A stretch of 64,000 nucleotides of DNA, taken from the NCBI GenBank assembly GCA_030704615.1, contig CM060731.1:34162001-34226000 (forward strand), read 5' to 3'. Within the stretch, counting starts at the first letter, position 1. Each line of letters starts with the position of its first letter. The notes under the pieces were generated by a model. The model did no database searches and had not been told where the DNA came from. It saw only the letters and a list, made by a program, of their open reading frames with translations. Below, piece after piece: positions 1-10,632 of the stretch. Source of the stretch: Takakia lepidozioides. Lineage: Eukaryota; Streptophyta; Takakiopsida; Takakiales; Takakiaceae. Made by a program: the position numbers and the translations under genes.

Positions 1-149
1 GACAACCTCCTCAAAAAATGCTTGGATATAGGGCATTTCGTGCAAGAGACTGCTTCGGATGCTTCGAGAAGACGGCTCAAGGTGCACTAAACCTGCGATG
101 TAGAGAGGGATAGACGACGTCTCGCCTCCAAAGCGACATCTTGGTGTGT

Positions 150-330
150 GAGTGTGGGCCAGTGTTGGTCTGGTATGGGTATCTGACCCTGGTATCAGGG
201 ACCAGACCAGCCTGGTCCTAATCTCTACATACCCAAGGCGATACCATTGCTTGCCTTAGTGTAGGGTTAGCACATACCATACCAGTTTGGTGTTGATGGC
301 TAGGGTTTAGTATTGATACTCATTGCAAGC
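150..330. repeat. GGTAT-rich dispersed repeat, copy 1
   Basis: The stretch is dense in the words ggtat and ctggt, with a 'ccagtgttggtctggtatggg' type core and the phrase 'ctggtatcaggga'. The same core and the same second phrase recur near 6940-7060 in the big DA1 intron, and a looser version lies at 540-770. No reading frame of note is present. The family is probably a short non-autonomous mobile element, but no terminal repeat or target duplication could be fixed here. Confidence 0.55.
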
Positions 331-539
331 GTTTCGCAACCATTCTTCGACTGGTGTCAATTCTTGTTGACGGGAAGTACGAAAGAGTTTTATGGCGGCC
401 ACTTCGCAGCTTAGGGTCGATGGATTGTTGGGCGAACAATCAAGGCTTGAATCAAGGCTCTGCCGGTGGCAATGAGATCATTTTCCGTGTGCAGTTCTCC
501 TGTTCATGTATGATGCATTCATCAAGTGTTTTTTAAGTC

Positions 540-770
540 AATTGAAGGTTCGTTTGATACCAGATCCCAGTATGTATACCAATTGGTATTACTTGAGCAC
601 ATTTGTATTGATACCATTGCTTAAGTGATTAAAAATAGCTTGATAAATATCCCTGGTACCAATGTTCCCCTGGTATGTCATTTTGAGAGCCACCCATATA
701 GCAGGACCAGCTTGGTATCCAAAAATGTTGATACCAAGACCAACATTGGTGTGGACCTCACAAGCTAGCA
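540..770. repeat. GGTAT-rich repeat, diverged copy
   Basis: Repeated ggtat and ataccaa words occur in both orientations (ggtatt, ataccattg, ggtacc, ggtatg, ggtatcc, gataccaag). Composition matches 150-330 and 6930-7060. It is a degenerate relative; the boundaries are approximate. Confidence 0.4.
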
Positions 771-779
771 CCGATTGCC

Positions 780-1320
780 ATCAGATAGAGTCATGCCCAT
801 GGTCCTGATGGGATGATCCAAAGGTAGTTACATGATTCATGTATTTCAAGGCTGATGCGACGATGGCGATGTTATATGAAGCATGGATTTCAGGGATGAT
901 GGAATGATGGTGTGTTACATGAGTCATGTATTACGGCTTTCAATTGGGAGTGGCGGCGGGCGGGCCGGGGGCAAATGGGGGAGGGATCAACGCGGCGACC
1001 CCGGCAGCCAGCACAAGAGATGCCACAGGGGATGAGGCGGAAGGGGGAGGGGCGGCCCACGCAGGCACACCCGCTCACGGTGCCGCATTCAACTCCAGGG
1101 CCTTTTCTATTACTTGACTATAAAAAGGGATCATTCTGGTCACCTAAAGACCCGGCCAGGCGTCACCCAGCCAGTCATTCTGGCCAGTCTCTTAGTTAGA
1201 GAGGACGGCCCGGGAATTTCCCGCCAGGTGAGGATGGCACCTTTCGTAGCGTAAGTTTCCTGCTCTTGTGAGCCGTCCGATCAAGGAAACCGCAGCCATC
1301 AAAATGCGAAACTCTTGCTG
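780..1320. other. Non-coding; GC-rich island 945-1090
   Basis: No supported gene. Around 945-1090 the sequence is strongly G-rich (ggcgggcgggccgggggc) and then returns to normal composition. Short open frames here are overlapping on both strands and match nothing recognised. Confidence 0.4.
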
Positions 1321-1322
1321 CT

Positions 1323-1357
1323 ACATTAGGTGTAGGGTGAGAGCCTACACCTAATGT
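1323..1357. repeat. Perfect 14-bp stem hairpin
   Basis: acattaggtgtagg is followed by a 7-base spacer and then its exact reverse complement cctacacctaatgt. It lies 15-20 bp upstream of the tRNA-like head at 1370-1441. It may be the edge of the same mobile element or an independent insertion footprint. No U-run follows, so a bacterial-type terminator is not meant. Confidence 0.6.
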
Positions 1358-1369
1358 GCCGTACCCGGA

Positions 1370-1441
1370 GCACCTAGTTGTAGCCGAGTGGTAATGGGTC
1401 ACATACCACCTTAGAAGTGGTTGTGGGTTCAATCCACCCTT
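1370..1441 (+). repeat. tRNA-like sequence, probable SINE head
   Basis: An A-box-like tagccgagtggtaatggg is followed by a 5-bp stem accac/gtggt closing a 7-base loop cttagaa, which would place TAG at the anticodon position. A B-box-like gggttcaatcc comes next. The T-stem has a mismatch and there is no convincing acceptor stem, so this is more likely a tRNA-derived SINE promoter than a working tRNA-Leu. A direct repeat of 'caccataatttatg' follows at about 1501 and 1612. Confidence 0.5.
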
Positions 1442-3259
1442 GCTGTCACAAAGGTGTCCACCTTCCTAACAGACGGCAGTAACCATTGGGGGTGAAGAGA
1501 CACCATAATTTATGTTTCCTTGGGGAGGCATAAAATATTATTAATATTATTAAGTGGTACCCAGCACTTCCGAGTCTTGCCGAGGTTGCCCAAGTTACCC
1601 AAGTTAGAGGGGTGAAAGCTCACACCATAATTTATGCTTGCTTCGAACAGGATTCAACCTTCAGCCCTTACAGATGCTACCTTTGTTTTGCACATTTATA
1701 CATACATATATATGAACATGGACTTGAGCAAGAATGAGATCTCACCAACCTATATCCTCAAACAGTCTTGCACCTACCTTCACCAATCAACTGTATTGGT
1801 TCCTCCCTTTCTACCTGGTCTCTAGTAACTTGGAAAAATCAACACTGATTCAGCATACACCCCTCCAATTAAACTTTATTTGGTTCAGGACTCATGACTG
1901 AAACCTGATGGAGTGAAGCAAGGCTCTCTCTGTTGACCTCCACATGAGCCTGTGTTACTCACGCCACCACCACCTTGACATTGGCACAGTTCCGTCAAAT
2001 CCCAACCTCTAGGAGAAAGGCTCACCTAAATCCCACACTGATGTGCCTTACATTTTTGACATGTTTCTGTAGATCTATGTGAACAGTATATTATGAGTCA
2101 GTACATGTGTAGTTTCACTCTGCAGTCTGAAAGATGATCAGTCTTTATGACCCGAGTCGCACTTTGGCAGTGAAATTGACCAAGCACCTGTTGTTCTCAT
2201 ATGCAGTAACCCCTTTGGGCCTCTCTTTCTGAGCCTATTCCACCTGTATCCTCTGCAATCTGGATGCTACATCTCACTCACCAGGATGTATGGTATATAT
2301 ATATGCATTTATTGTGAATGTGCCAGACTAGGATTTTCCGGCATCTCTGTCCGAGCTCGTGACTGCTCTGCACCTTCCCAAACGCACATGATTTGATCCC
2401 ATACTTGAAACCTGTACTCTATTCAAGAAGGTCCATGAATTTTTCAACCTGAACACTTCAGAACTCCCACGCCCTTTGCTGTGAGCTGCGGAGTTTGACA
2501 TATTCTGCCCCCAAGACAGAACACATCGACTGCAAAGAAGTCCAGTCTTAGGAAATTCCCACCTCTGCAAACCCCAAAGTGAGGATAGGCAGCACAGAAG
2601 CTCCCAGTAATTGAGGCGGTGAAGATCCAATTCAGCAAGAGAATACACTATAGAAAGACAGCCTGCCTTTTTGTGCCTTTGAAAGCCTTAACACAAAGAG
2701 TCCAGGTTCCACCCCGCACCAATCCTGTCCGGTATCCTCACAGACAAGCCAACAATTGGTGGATTCTTCCAACCTGATTGTCCTGCTTTGATGCACAACC
2801 CAAGTCCTTCAGAGTGAGCCTCATCATCAGCAAGTGAGACAGATAAATAGTGTTATCTCCAGGCACTTCGACCCAGAGACCCTTTGTATGCTCCTAGTGT
2901 GGTCCAATGCTCAAGGATATAGTATATAGCTGCCGTACTGGTTTGAATTCTAGCTGGTCCAAAAATCCCAGAATGGGCCTTTTATTTGGACAATCCCCCT
3001 GACACAAAACCTCGCAATTGATTGCCAAGCTGGATAAGAGTTTGTTCTGCCCCTTGCTTCGCCTTTGCAAGTCCTCCAGTTGCGCCCACAGCGACCAGAT
3101 GAACTGAAGTGGAGGGCGCTAACCCCTACAATTTTAAACTACCATAGTAAAAGACACTGACATGTCATGTGGTGAAATGACAGTTATTTGGTTGATAAAG
3201 ATCGAGACTGACAAAGCAATAGATTAGCCAGGTGACAACACATAGAGCTGCAGAAAGGC
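1442..3259. other. Gene-free stretch downstream of DA1
   Basis: No exon with plant protein similarity was recognised on either strand. The longest open frame (2328-2648, minus, about 106 codons) has no recognisable motif and no splice context. A short (TA)n run sits near 2293-2302. The part nearest 3259 probably contains the DA1 3' UTR and polyadenylation region. Confidence 0.4.
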
Positions 3260-6200
3260 TTATGCGGGAAAATTGCCAGTAATTCTCAGATGCTCTAATG
3301 TCCGCACCAGCCCAAATGCTGTGACAGCTCCAATTCCAGCACGAAATCCATCCCCATAGACAGGTGACGAGTCTGTGGCAATTTGGTGTAAAAAGAATTC
3401 ACCAAGTCGGATAAGAGTTGCACTATTGGCCCGCTTGCTACTCGATGATGATGAGGAAGACCGGCTTTTGTCTCTCAGTTTCTTGAGCTCCGCTTCCAGC
3501 CATATGTGCGACATCACTTGGCATATGCCCTCCTCTACTTCATTGCTTAGATTTGGAAATGTACCTGCATAAGCAAAAACAGACGTTTTCTTGACTATCA
3601 CTTGAATCTTATGATCTACACAAGGCACTCTGATGGCGTTTAGGCTTCTGCAACTCTGATGAACTGGTTGATCTCTTTCTTCTTTCAACCCTCTTTTGAG
3701 TCTTATTCCTTGCACAACCACTAAAGACACTAAGACATAGTAAGTGCTGACAACATCATTGAGGAACGAGGAAAGAGATGACAAAAGAGAGTCAGTGTGG
3801 TATACCATTAAGACGAAGCCATGCATGCATCAGCTCGTGCGCCAGAATAGATCCTGTCAGAAGCCTACAATGTCCATGCCCACTTCCTCTCAGTTTTCTT
3901 CGCACCTATCAGCCTCCCCATCTTATCCATTAAGGAGATTAAACAGAAGACAACAGTTTTGAGCGGTATGAAGTTAAAGAAACAACCAGTCCACATTAAA
4001 AAGAATATCCTTTGACGTATTTGTTCATACTCTCTCTTCTCCAGGGAGCACAATACTGCACAACAAACTATCAGGCAGGATGCACTGGAGACCAAAATAA
4101 AATCAGATGGAAGGACTCAGTTCCCCAGAGGAGAGATTTATAGTCTGGGAGTTGTGACCCTGCTCAAAGGTTTGGCCACACACTGTAGCCTTCAAAATGT
4201 GCTGCAGTTGCACCGAGGGTGGGTTGATATGAAACAGACTTTTACCTGGGTAGGCCATAGAGGACCAGAATCGCAGTGACCTCACAGTGGCGCACTAACT
4301 TTTGGGACTCCGTTTTCAGAAGTAATGGATACCCCCCATGAGCTTTCGGCCTCTTGCTGAACACCTGTCCAAACATATCCCACCACTAAAATGCTGTAGG
4401 TCCATAACAGGCATCCAACAGAGGTTTCCAGATCCATTATGTACTTTCCTCAGGCATGGCAAACTCCCAAGGATGGGTTTGCTCGAGGTATAAATTTTCT
4501 GGGATGTAGGATGCCCTCAAAAAGTGAAAGTACACCAAACAGAGTATATGACAGCTCCCACAACTGCAATGTGTTTGCTTTGATTTCAAACATTCAGGAC
4601 TAAAACAAAATGATTGTCATCTACACATAGCCCTCCATGCTAGACGGAGCACTGTACGCTTTAAAGTGCAACATTGAGGGCAAGATGAAGCAAATGTGAC
4701 AGTGTGCTTGGTCTTGAGCTTACTGTCATGGCTCTCAGCAACAAAGAAGGCCAAGAAGAACAAAAGACACTGGGTATGAAGCTAATCTCACCGTCATGAT
4801 AGTTTGTTCCTCTGAAAGGCAAAGTCCTCGGGTCTCTGGGGTATGAGTATGACCCTGCCACACGCATTTGAGAACACAACAAAGTTAGGATTTAATGAGA
4901 GAGCTATGTGAAAATGCCAATATGACTGCTACAATGGAGCTTTCACAGATTGCCTTAACCCTGCAGAATCGTCCATGTTAAGGAGCTGAGGTTCCATGAA
5001 TTCCAGCCATAACAATTTAGCCAACCACAGTGGCCAACAAAGTCAAAGGAAACCAAACAGTGAGCTTCAGATGGTTTCGTAAATTTGCAATCACAGTAGG
5101 CAGCACCTCATCACCTCTTTCTCACCATCACGTGCAGCATTGAGGGCTGATCGCTCCACCAAGAGCACAGGAATCTCTTGGTCAATCATCATGCCCAGCT
5201 GCTTGTAGAACCACAAGATATCACGGTAGAGGGGTTGGCATTCTTTGTTGTCCATCAGTGATGACTCGACGCATTCCGAGCACAGCTTCCGGCCATCCTC
5301 CAAGTTCAAGTACTTCGTTCCAGCAGGCTGCAACCCAGAGACAAATCCTTACCTTAGCTATTAATCTAATCCATCCTCATGACAACAGATTTATTACAGT
5401 GTATTGTTCATAAAATATTATTATCACTCGCTCTTCTCATTTGCTAGTTTAGGACAAGGCTCCATGGGCACGAGGATGGGAAGCAGAGGCTAACAAATCC
5501 ATTGTTATCACCCCTCTCTCCTGGGGACAAATCCCCATCACAGAAGTAACATCATTGCACCACTCTGCAGACTAGCCACCGTTCACGTGCTCTAGCTCCC
5601 TCTCAACTTTACATTCTTCAATTCAGGAAATGTGAGCAGAGCTATCAAGTTCAGTCCTTGCATGTCAGGATCGACCTGCCCCCTTCATATGTATTATGAG
5701 TGTGTTGTGGGAGCCATCATAATCAACCTCTTCAATGAGGTGGTGCAACAAAGATTCCCAAATGAGTGGACAAGTCATTCGCCCACTTTTCAAGAGTGGT
5801 GACATGCTGTACTCAGAAAGTTACAAATACAATATGGTCTCTTCCTTCCCTCACACACTAGCAACGCTGATTCAGACAACACATGACAAGAAACCAGTGT
5901 ACACGGTCAACCAATTTGATTATGCTCGGTTCAGCTCCAAGAGCTCCTCTCCTCAGGAGACTATATATCGAACAGAAGTTCATCAGGACCTCATCTTGGT
6001 CATCATGGATAAGGCCACCATGGTTCTGTGGAAGTCAATCAAAGTAGCACAACAACGTTCACAGCTCCACTGGGGTGAAACAGGGCTTTCCTCTATCCTC
6101 AACTCTCTTTGGCATTCCTTCACAAGCATCATGGCATTGGTGTTCTATTGCATGGTACACCAACTCATTCTATGTGTCATTCTGTTTGGCACACTCTCCA

Positions 6201-9200
6201 AAATAAAAAATGCTTGGCAGCGTACCTGCACGAGGCCTTCACCCTTAGACAATCGCTAGAACATTAATTGTGGTTTCTGGATTTGTTCCTCTCTCGTGTT
6301 TTCTTCCATTTTGTCCCATAAGCTCTATGAGCTTTCCGCGGACGTTATAAATCATTTCTCCCTTTTTCCTAAATAATCTGGGAAAGACAATGTACTGCAC
6401 ACAACAAGAACCGGGCTATATCATGGGCATAAAAGGAAGACAGGTTGTATAAGATGACAGTGAGAAAGAAAAGCAAGAAACTTCACGTTGTCCAGGGCAA
6501 GTTCAACGAGCTTATGGAACTGAAGCAAAATGGATAGAACAGCCGCGTCTTGTAGAGGTTGTGTTTGTATTGGAAAACATGGGTTGATCTTAGCTTTGTT
6601 AAGGCGCAGAGTCAAACTCTGCACATATGAAGGAGAAGACATTGACTGGAATCATGGTAGGACAAGCGTCTTCTCCATCCTGACCTTCTGGGTTACCACC
6701 GTCTTTGAGGGTCACTTCTATCACCCATATGTTATCAAGGATGTGGTGCACCCGTCTCTTATTCTTGCCAGAAGGTAGGACTCCTGATGAAGCTGAAGGT
6801 GTGTCATCACACCTCCCCATATATTCTTGGAGTGGTTATCATATAAGGACATCCTAACTCACCGCCGGTTATGAAAAAATTCAAATAGTCGCCCAACACT
6901 GGTTTCAACCTTATTATAGTATAATTAAACAGATCAACACTGGTTTAAACCAGTGTTGGTCTGGTATGGGTATCAGACCGGAGTATCAATGCTGGTGTCA
7001 ACCCTGGTATCAGGGACACCAGGTCATATATCAAACCAAGCTGGTATCCATTTCCTCATACCAGCCACAATACAGTAACCCCCCCCCCCTGTTATCAAGG
7101 ATGTGGTGCACCCGTCTCTAATTCTTGCCAGAAGGTAGGACTCCTGATGAAGCTGAAGGTGTGTCATCACATCTCCCCATATCTTCTTGGAGTGGTTATC
7201 ATATAAGGACATCCTAAGACAGACTCTGAAGGCTTTTAGCCTCACTACACCTTTAAGGGAAATAGAAACAGCCCAACCCAGGTGATACACCCCTCACAAA
7301 ATGGCTTTCTTACTTAGATGTCACTACAGAACCCTATATGGCAGCGAGTTTTGGAGTACCAGGATCTCACTGGAGCCCATTATTCCCCTTAGCAGAAAAC
7401 ACCGCCTGACTTTGTTAGAGGATTTTTCACAATAAAGATTCTTGTCAATCAACACCCAAGACCAACATGACCACAGAGATAGACAAGAAAGGGAGTCAAC
7501 AGAATAATGAGAGACTTCTGAAGCATGAGACTGGATAGAGCACAGTAACTGCTGTAATCTCTCAGTATGCAGAAGCAGCAAGAAGGGCGGAGCATCCCTC
7601 ATCAAAGAAAATCACGAAATCCCTTTCCCTACATCCAAGCCATGGAGAGGTCTTACCTCAAGGCGATCACAGCTACAGCAGCGGGGTGTGCCATCTCTTT
7701 CGTGGGACGGACAATATTTCTGATTCCAAAATGGATGTGAGCGATACTCTATTAACCCTGCAACATTTGTAGGAATCTGCAAGCAAACATATCTTTCAGA
7801 CTCATACTGATTGTGGCTTGCTTGGTAATGCAGGGAGAAAATGGTACTATATAACATCCATGGAAAGCTCAAACAGCTTAGGGGACAAGAGAAAGCAAGA
7901 AACAAGAATGTGAGGAGTTAACAGTTCCCTCCACTCAAAGTTCATTATGTGGCATGGCCTGGTACGGCTGAAAGACAACAATTTTATAGCTGTATTGCTT
8001 ACTCAACTAGTTGCTCAAGGTTACCCAGACAACTAAAAGAGCTTCACAACCTTGCACTATGCAGAGAAGGAAAAACAAAAAGTTAGGACATCCATAGGTC
8101 TGGTCAGGAGAAATGAATGGAATCAAACTGTACTTTATAACTTACTTAGAAACTGTATTATGTCCACGGTAATCCATGATAAGCTCAAAGAGCTTAAGGG
8201 ACAGAAGACAAACTGAACACGAGACAACCTCAACAGAAGAATTAAATCAAAATTTATCTTAGTCATGTCAGCAGAAAGCCCTCGAGGTCCAAGGGAGCTA
8301 ATTTCAATCACAAAAATAAAAGAACTACTCAAAAGCTCATTGCACAAAATGCAGACTCCCTTATGCAAGTGCATATCAGACAATAGATGACATCATAGAC
8401 ATGTGCTGGCCTTTTGGGCCTCACAGGGTAGTGAGAAAGGGTGATGGGAGGGTGAAACTAGGGGAGAAAGAAAGGGGCCAGCCAACAAAATCTTATTAAA
8501 CTTTCTGATCTTCTGTCTTTGGGAGATAATTGTCACCATACAAGAGACAAGCAAAACAACACAGTAAAACCACTCAAAGCACATAGGAGAGAGAGAGAAA
8601 CACGTACAAAGTTATGACAAATCTCACACTTGGGATGGAAGACCTCTTTGTAGCAGTCTCGATGATAGGGCTCATTGCCTTGAACTGAAAACTGTCAACC
8701 AAGAGACACCGTGTAAGCATCTAATTTTCCTTCAAGTAACCTAACACTTACTTCCAAAGGAGCATGGAGACTGTAAGAAGTCTGCACCCTTTTGAACTAG
8801 AATAGGAGACAGTTTAAAACTGTCTATTTATCTAGTGGTCACAGTGCATAAGGGAATGACAAAATACAGTACCTCGCGGTCTGCAATAGCTTTACTGCAT
8901 AATCGGCAACGGAAGCAAGATGGGTGCCAATTTTGGCCCAAGCAGCTTAAGAAGCGCCCAAAGCCGAGTGGCTTATTACACCCAGCACAAGTCGAAATTC
9001 CAAGTGATCTAACAGCCACCCACAGGCATACAATCCTCTGAATTGAGTCACAGCATTGTTAAAATGTGCGTCCATACATTGTGTTAACTTGATGCCAGAG
9101 CACAATAAGCCTTGTATGAAAAAAGTTTACAGTAGGATTAACAAGTACAGTAAGACAAAAATTTGGAAGGCAGGAAAGACTCGTCTGAGGTCCATTTGAA

Positions 9201-10632
9201 TATAGGACTAATGAGGAGACTACGAGAGAAACCTGACCTTGGGGCCACTATAGGGTACAAAGGAGCAACAGAGGAGCTGCCATATGGAGGTGGGTACTGC
9301 AGACTCATACTTTCTTGCATGGCTTTAGCCAGGTCCTCCACATCTTCCTCCACAGGAGGTGACGCCTCTCTACCTGAGGAAACTGAACATGGGACCACAA
9401 CAGTTCACAATGAGACCAGGCAGAACTGATGACGATCTTTTTCACAAAGATTCTAGAGTATGCAAATGGCCTCAGCTGGTTGGGTGTACTTGAGATGCCT
9501 CAAGTTCATGTTCATGTTAAGTTCATGTATGAGAATTCTCTAGGCATGCCTGGAGTTGCAGAAATACAGAGAAATGAAATGAAATGAAATGGTGCTTTAT
9601 AACGTCCGCGGAAAGCTCTTAGAGCTTATGGGACAAAATGGAAGAAAACATGAGAGAGGAACAAAACCAGAACCCAAGAAGAACTAATGTTCTAGTGATT
9701 GTCTAAGGGTGAAGGCCTCGTGCAGGTAGGCTGCCAAGCATTCTTGATCCTCATAGTGGAAGACATCAGTGAGAGATTGGGTTCCACTGAATAAACAGTG
9801 GAATCTCCCACGGATCTCGTAGTATCCGAGAGAGAGAGAGAGAGACAGAACAGAGAGGCCAAAACAGATGCTCTGTTCTCCATGCAAAACTCAATCATAT
9901 CCATGACACTACAGTTTTAACGATGACATTTAAAGTGGCAACTTTTACTGTGAGCTTCTCCAAAAGCTGACTCGGCATTGGTGTTGTGCAGATCGTCTGT
10001 GTTTGGGATGTTTGGTGAGGTCTTTATGTCATTATAGTATGAGTTATTAGCATCATCCTGCCTTCGCCATCTCTCATCCTTCCAGGGGTCCTGCATGCAT
10101 CCATTGAGGACTGCCTTTAGCAACCACTTTCCAAAGGCAGCCCTCAGCCACTCACAATCCCAGATTTTAAAACAGAGTAATCTGCCATTGAACCTGACTT
10201 CTTTAAAATGCAGAGGGAAACTCTTAACCGTCTCCCCTGCCTGCTCACCACTTCCCAACCCTTCCCTCTAGTTTTACCTTTCTACAGGTAACTAACCCCA
10301 TCATTTCGCAAATTTTCTCGACATTCACCAGTGAGAAACCCATGAATTTACCGATAAAGTTCTACCTGGAGACACTGATTGGTCACCACAAGACAGCCCT
10401 CAAATCAGTAGTGACATAAAGTCATCAGGCTTAGCTTCCACTTCAAATAGAGGGTGATATGGAGATAAAGTGAGCTGTACAAGCCACATGGAAAGACACA
10501 AACCTCAAAGATATTGGGTCCTTGCCAGAGACCAGCATTATTGTTCCGGGGATATTCATATTGGCATTCCTCATCTCCGTCTTTGTATTTATGAACTCCG
10601 GGAGACCCGAAAAGATTATCTAGCCAATTCAT
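3260..10632 (-). CDS. DA1: DA1-family LIM-domain zinc peptidase
   Basis: In plants DA1 is a ubiquitin-activated peptidase that limits cell proliferation and organ size. Eleven exons join in frame: 10632-10504, 10090-9949, 9373-9238, 9035-8873, 8691-8608, 7776-7657, 5327-5115, 4854-4792, 4364-4246, 3864-3806, 3564-3260. They total 511 codons including stop; Arabidopsis DA1 has 532 residues. The start MNWLDNLFG resembles the family start MGWLxKIF. A ubiquitin-interacting motif reads [15 protein letters not shown]. The LIM domain begins [16 protein letters not shown] and continues [11 protein letters not shown]. Next come the DA1-specific [18 protein letters not shown] and [15 protein letters not shown]. 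The peptidase motif HELMH lies at about 399-403 within [15 protein letters not shown]. The conserved C-terminus ends near LRITGNFPA. Only one UIM is clear, against two or more in Arabidopsis. The acceptor at 9035 could instead be about 20 bases further in, which would drop the segment IVCLWVAV. All introns are GT-AG and the phases agree. Function is inferred from the family. Confidence 0.93.
5700..5865 (+). pseudogene. LINE reverse-transcriptase remnant in DA1 intron
   Basis: In one frame the plus strand reads [19 protein letters not shown] and then, after a frame change, [17 protein letters not shown]. This is the non-LTR reverse transcriptase segment usually written FNEVV..GFPxEW..S.IVPIFKSGDxxxPxNYRxI. 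The copy is broken by at least one frameshift and is antisense to DA1. The following open frame, to 6259, shows no further RT motifs. Confidence 0.6.
6205..6370 (-). repeat. Dispersed 'CCGCGGAAAGCTC' repeat, copy in DA1 intron
   Basis: Read on the minus strand this is the family seen in full at 9572-9850: tataacgtccgcggaaagctc, then agagcttatgggacaaaatgg, an A-rich spacer, tgtctaagggtgaaggcctc and gcaggtacgctgccaagcat. The element contains a short self-complementary core, aagctc..gagctt. The left and right parts are conserved between copies while the middle varies. Confidence 0.7.
6731..6856. repeat. 126-bp direct duplication, left copy
   Basis: This block recurs at 7091-7216 with only three substitutions that I could count. 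Both copies begin gttatcaaggatgtggtgca and end ataaggacatccta. The offset is exactly 360 bp. Both lie in the DA1 intron between the exons at 7657 and 5327. Confidence 0.9.
6857..7090. repeat. GGTAT-rich insert between duplicated blocks
   Basis: The spacer carries a perfect palindrome at about 6931-6952 (aacactggttt and its reverse complement). It is followed by the ggtctggtatggg / ctggtatcagggac core that also occurs at 150-330. It ends in a run of 11 C residues at 7079-7089. It looks like a mobile element copy inserted between, or responsible for, the two 126-bp blocks. Confidence 0.6.
7091..7216. repeat. 126-bp direct duplication, right copy
   Basis: This is the second copy of the block at 6731-6856, about 98% identical by eye. 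The low divergence implies a recent event. Confidence 0.9.
7815..7895 (+). repeat. Diverged copy of the AAAGCTC repeat
   Basis: The sequence atggtactatataacatccatggaaagctcaaacagcttaggggacaaga preserves the order of the family core: gtactttataac, then tcc-x-tgg, then aaagctc, agctta and gggaca. It lacks the downstream half. Confidence 0.5.
8115..8205 (+). repeat. Diverged copy of the AAAGCTC repeat
   Basis: The order tactttataac, tgtccacgg, aagctcaaagagctta, gggacag is preserved, with a small insertion in the middle. This is another intronic copy within DA1, oriented antisense to that gene. Confidence 0.5.
9572..9850 (+). repeat. Full-length-like copy of the dispersed repeat
   Basis: The copy opens with gaaatgaaatgaaatggtgc, then tttataacgtccgcggaaag, ctc-tta-gagcttatgggaca, an A-rich purine tract, gtgattgtctaagggtgaag, caggtaggctgccaagcatt, and ends near (ga)n at 9829-9844. 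The tandem gaaat units at the start recur in the copies at 23655, 25535, 25718, 31977 and 32128. No open frame is present, so a non-autonomous element is likely. It lies in the DA1 intron between 9949 and 9373. Confidence 0.75.

Noticed and set aside
1370-1441. Functional tRNA-Leu gene
   Set aside because: No acceptor stem and a mismatched T-stem. A SINE head explains it better.
5735-6259. 174-codon plus-strand ORF in a DA1 intron as a gene
   Set aside because: Only its first part resembles LINE reverse transcriptase. Its last part is the antisense of a dispersed repeat, so it is a chance fusion of repeats.
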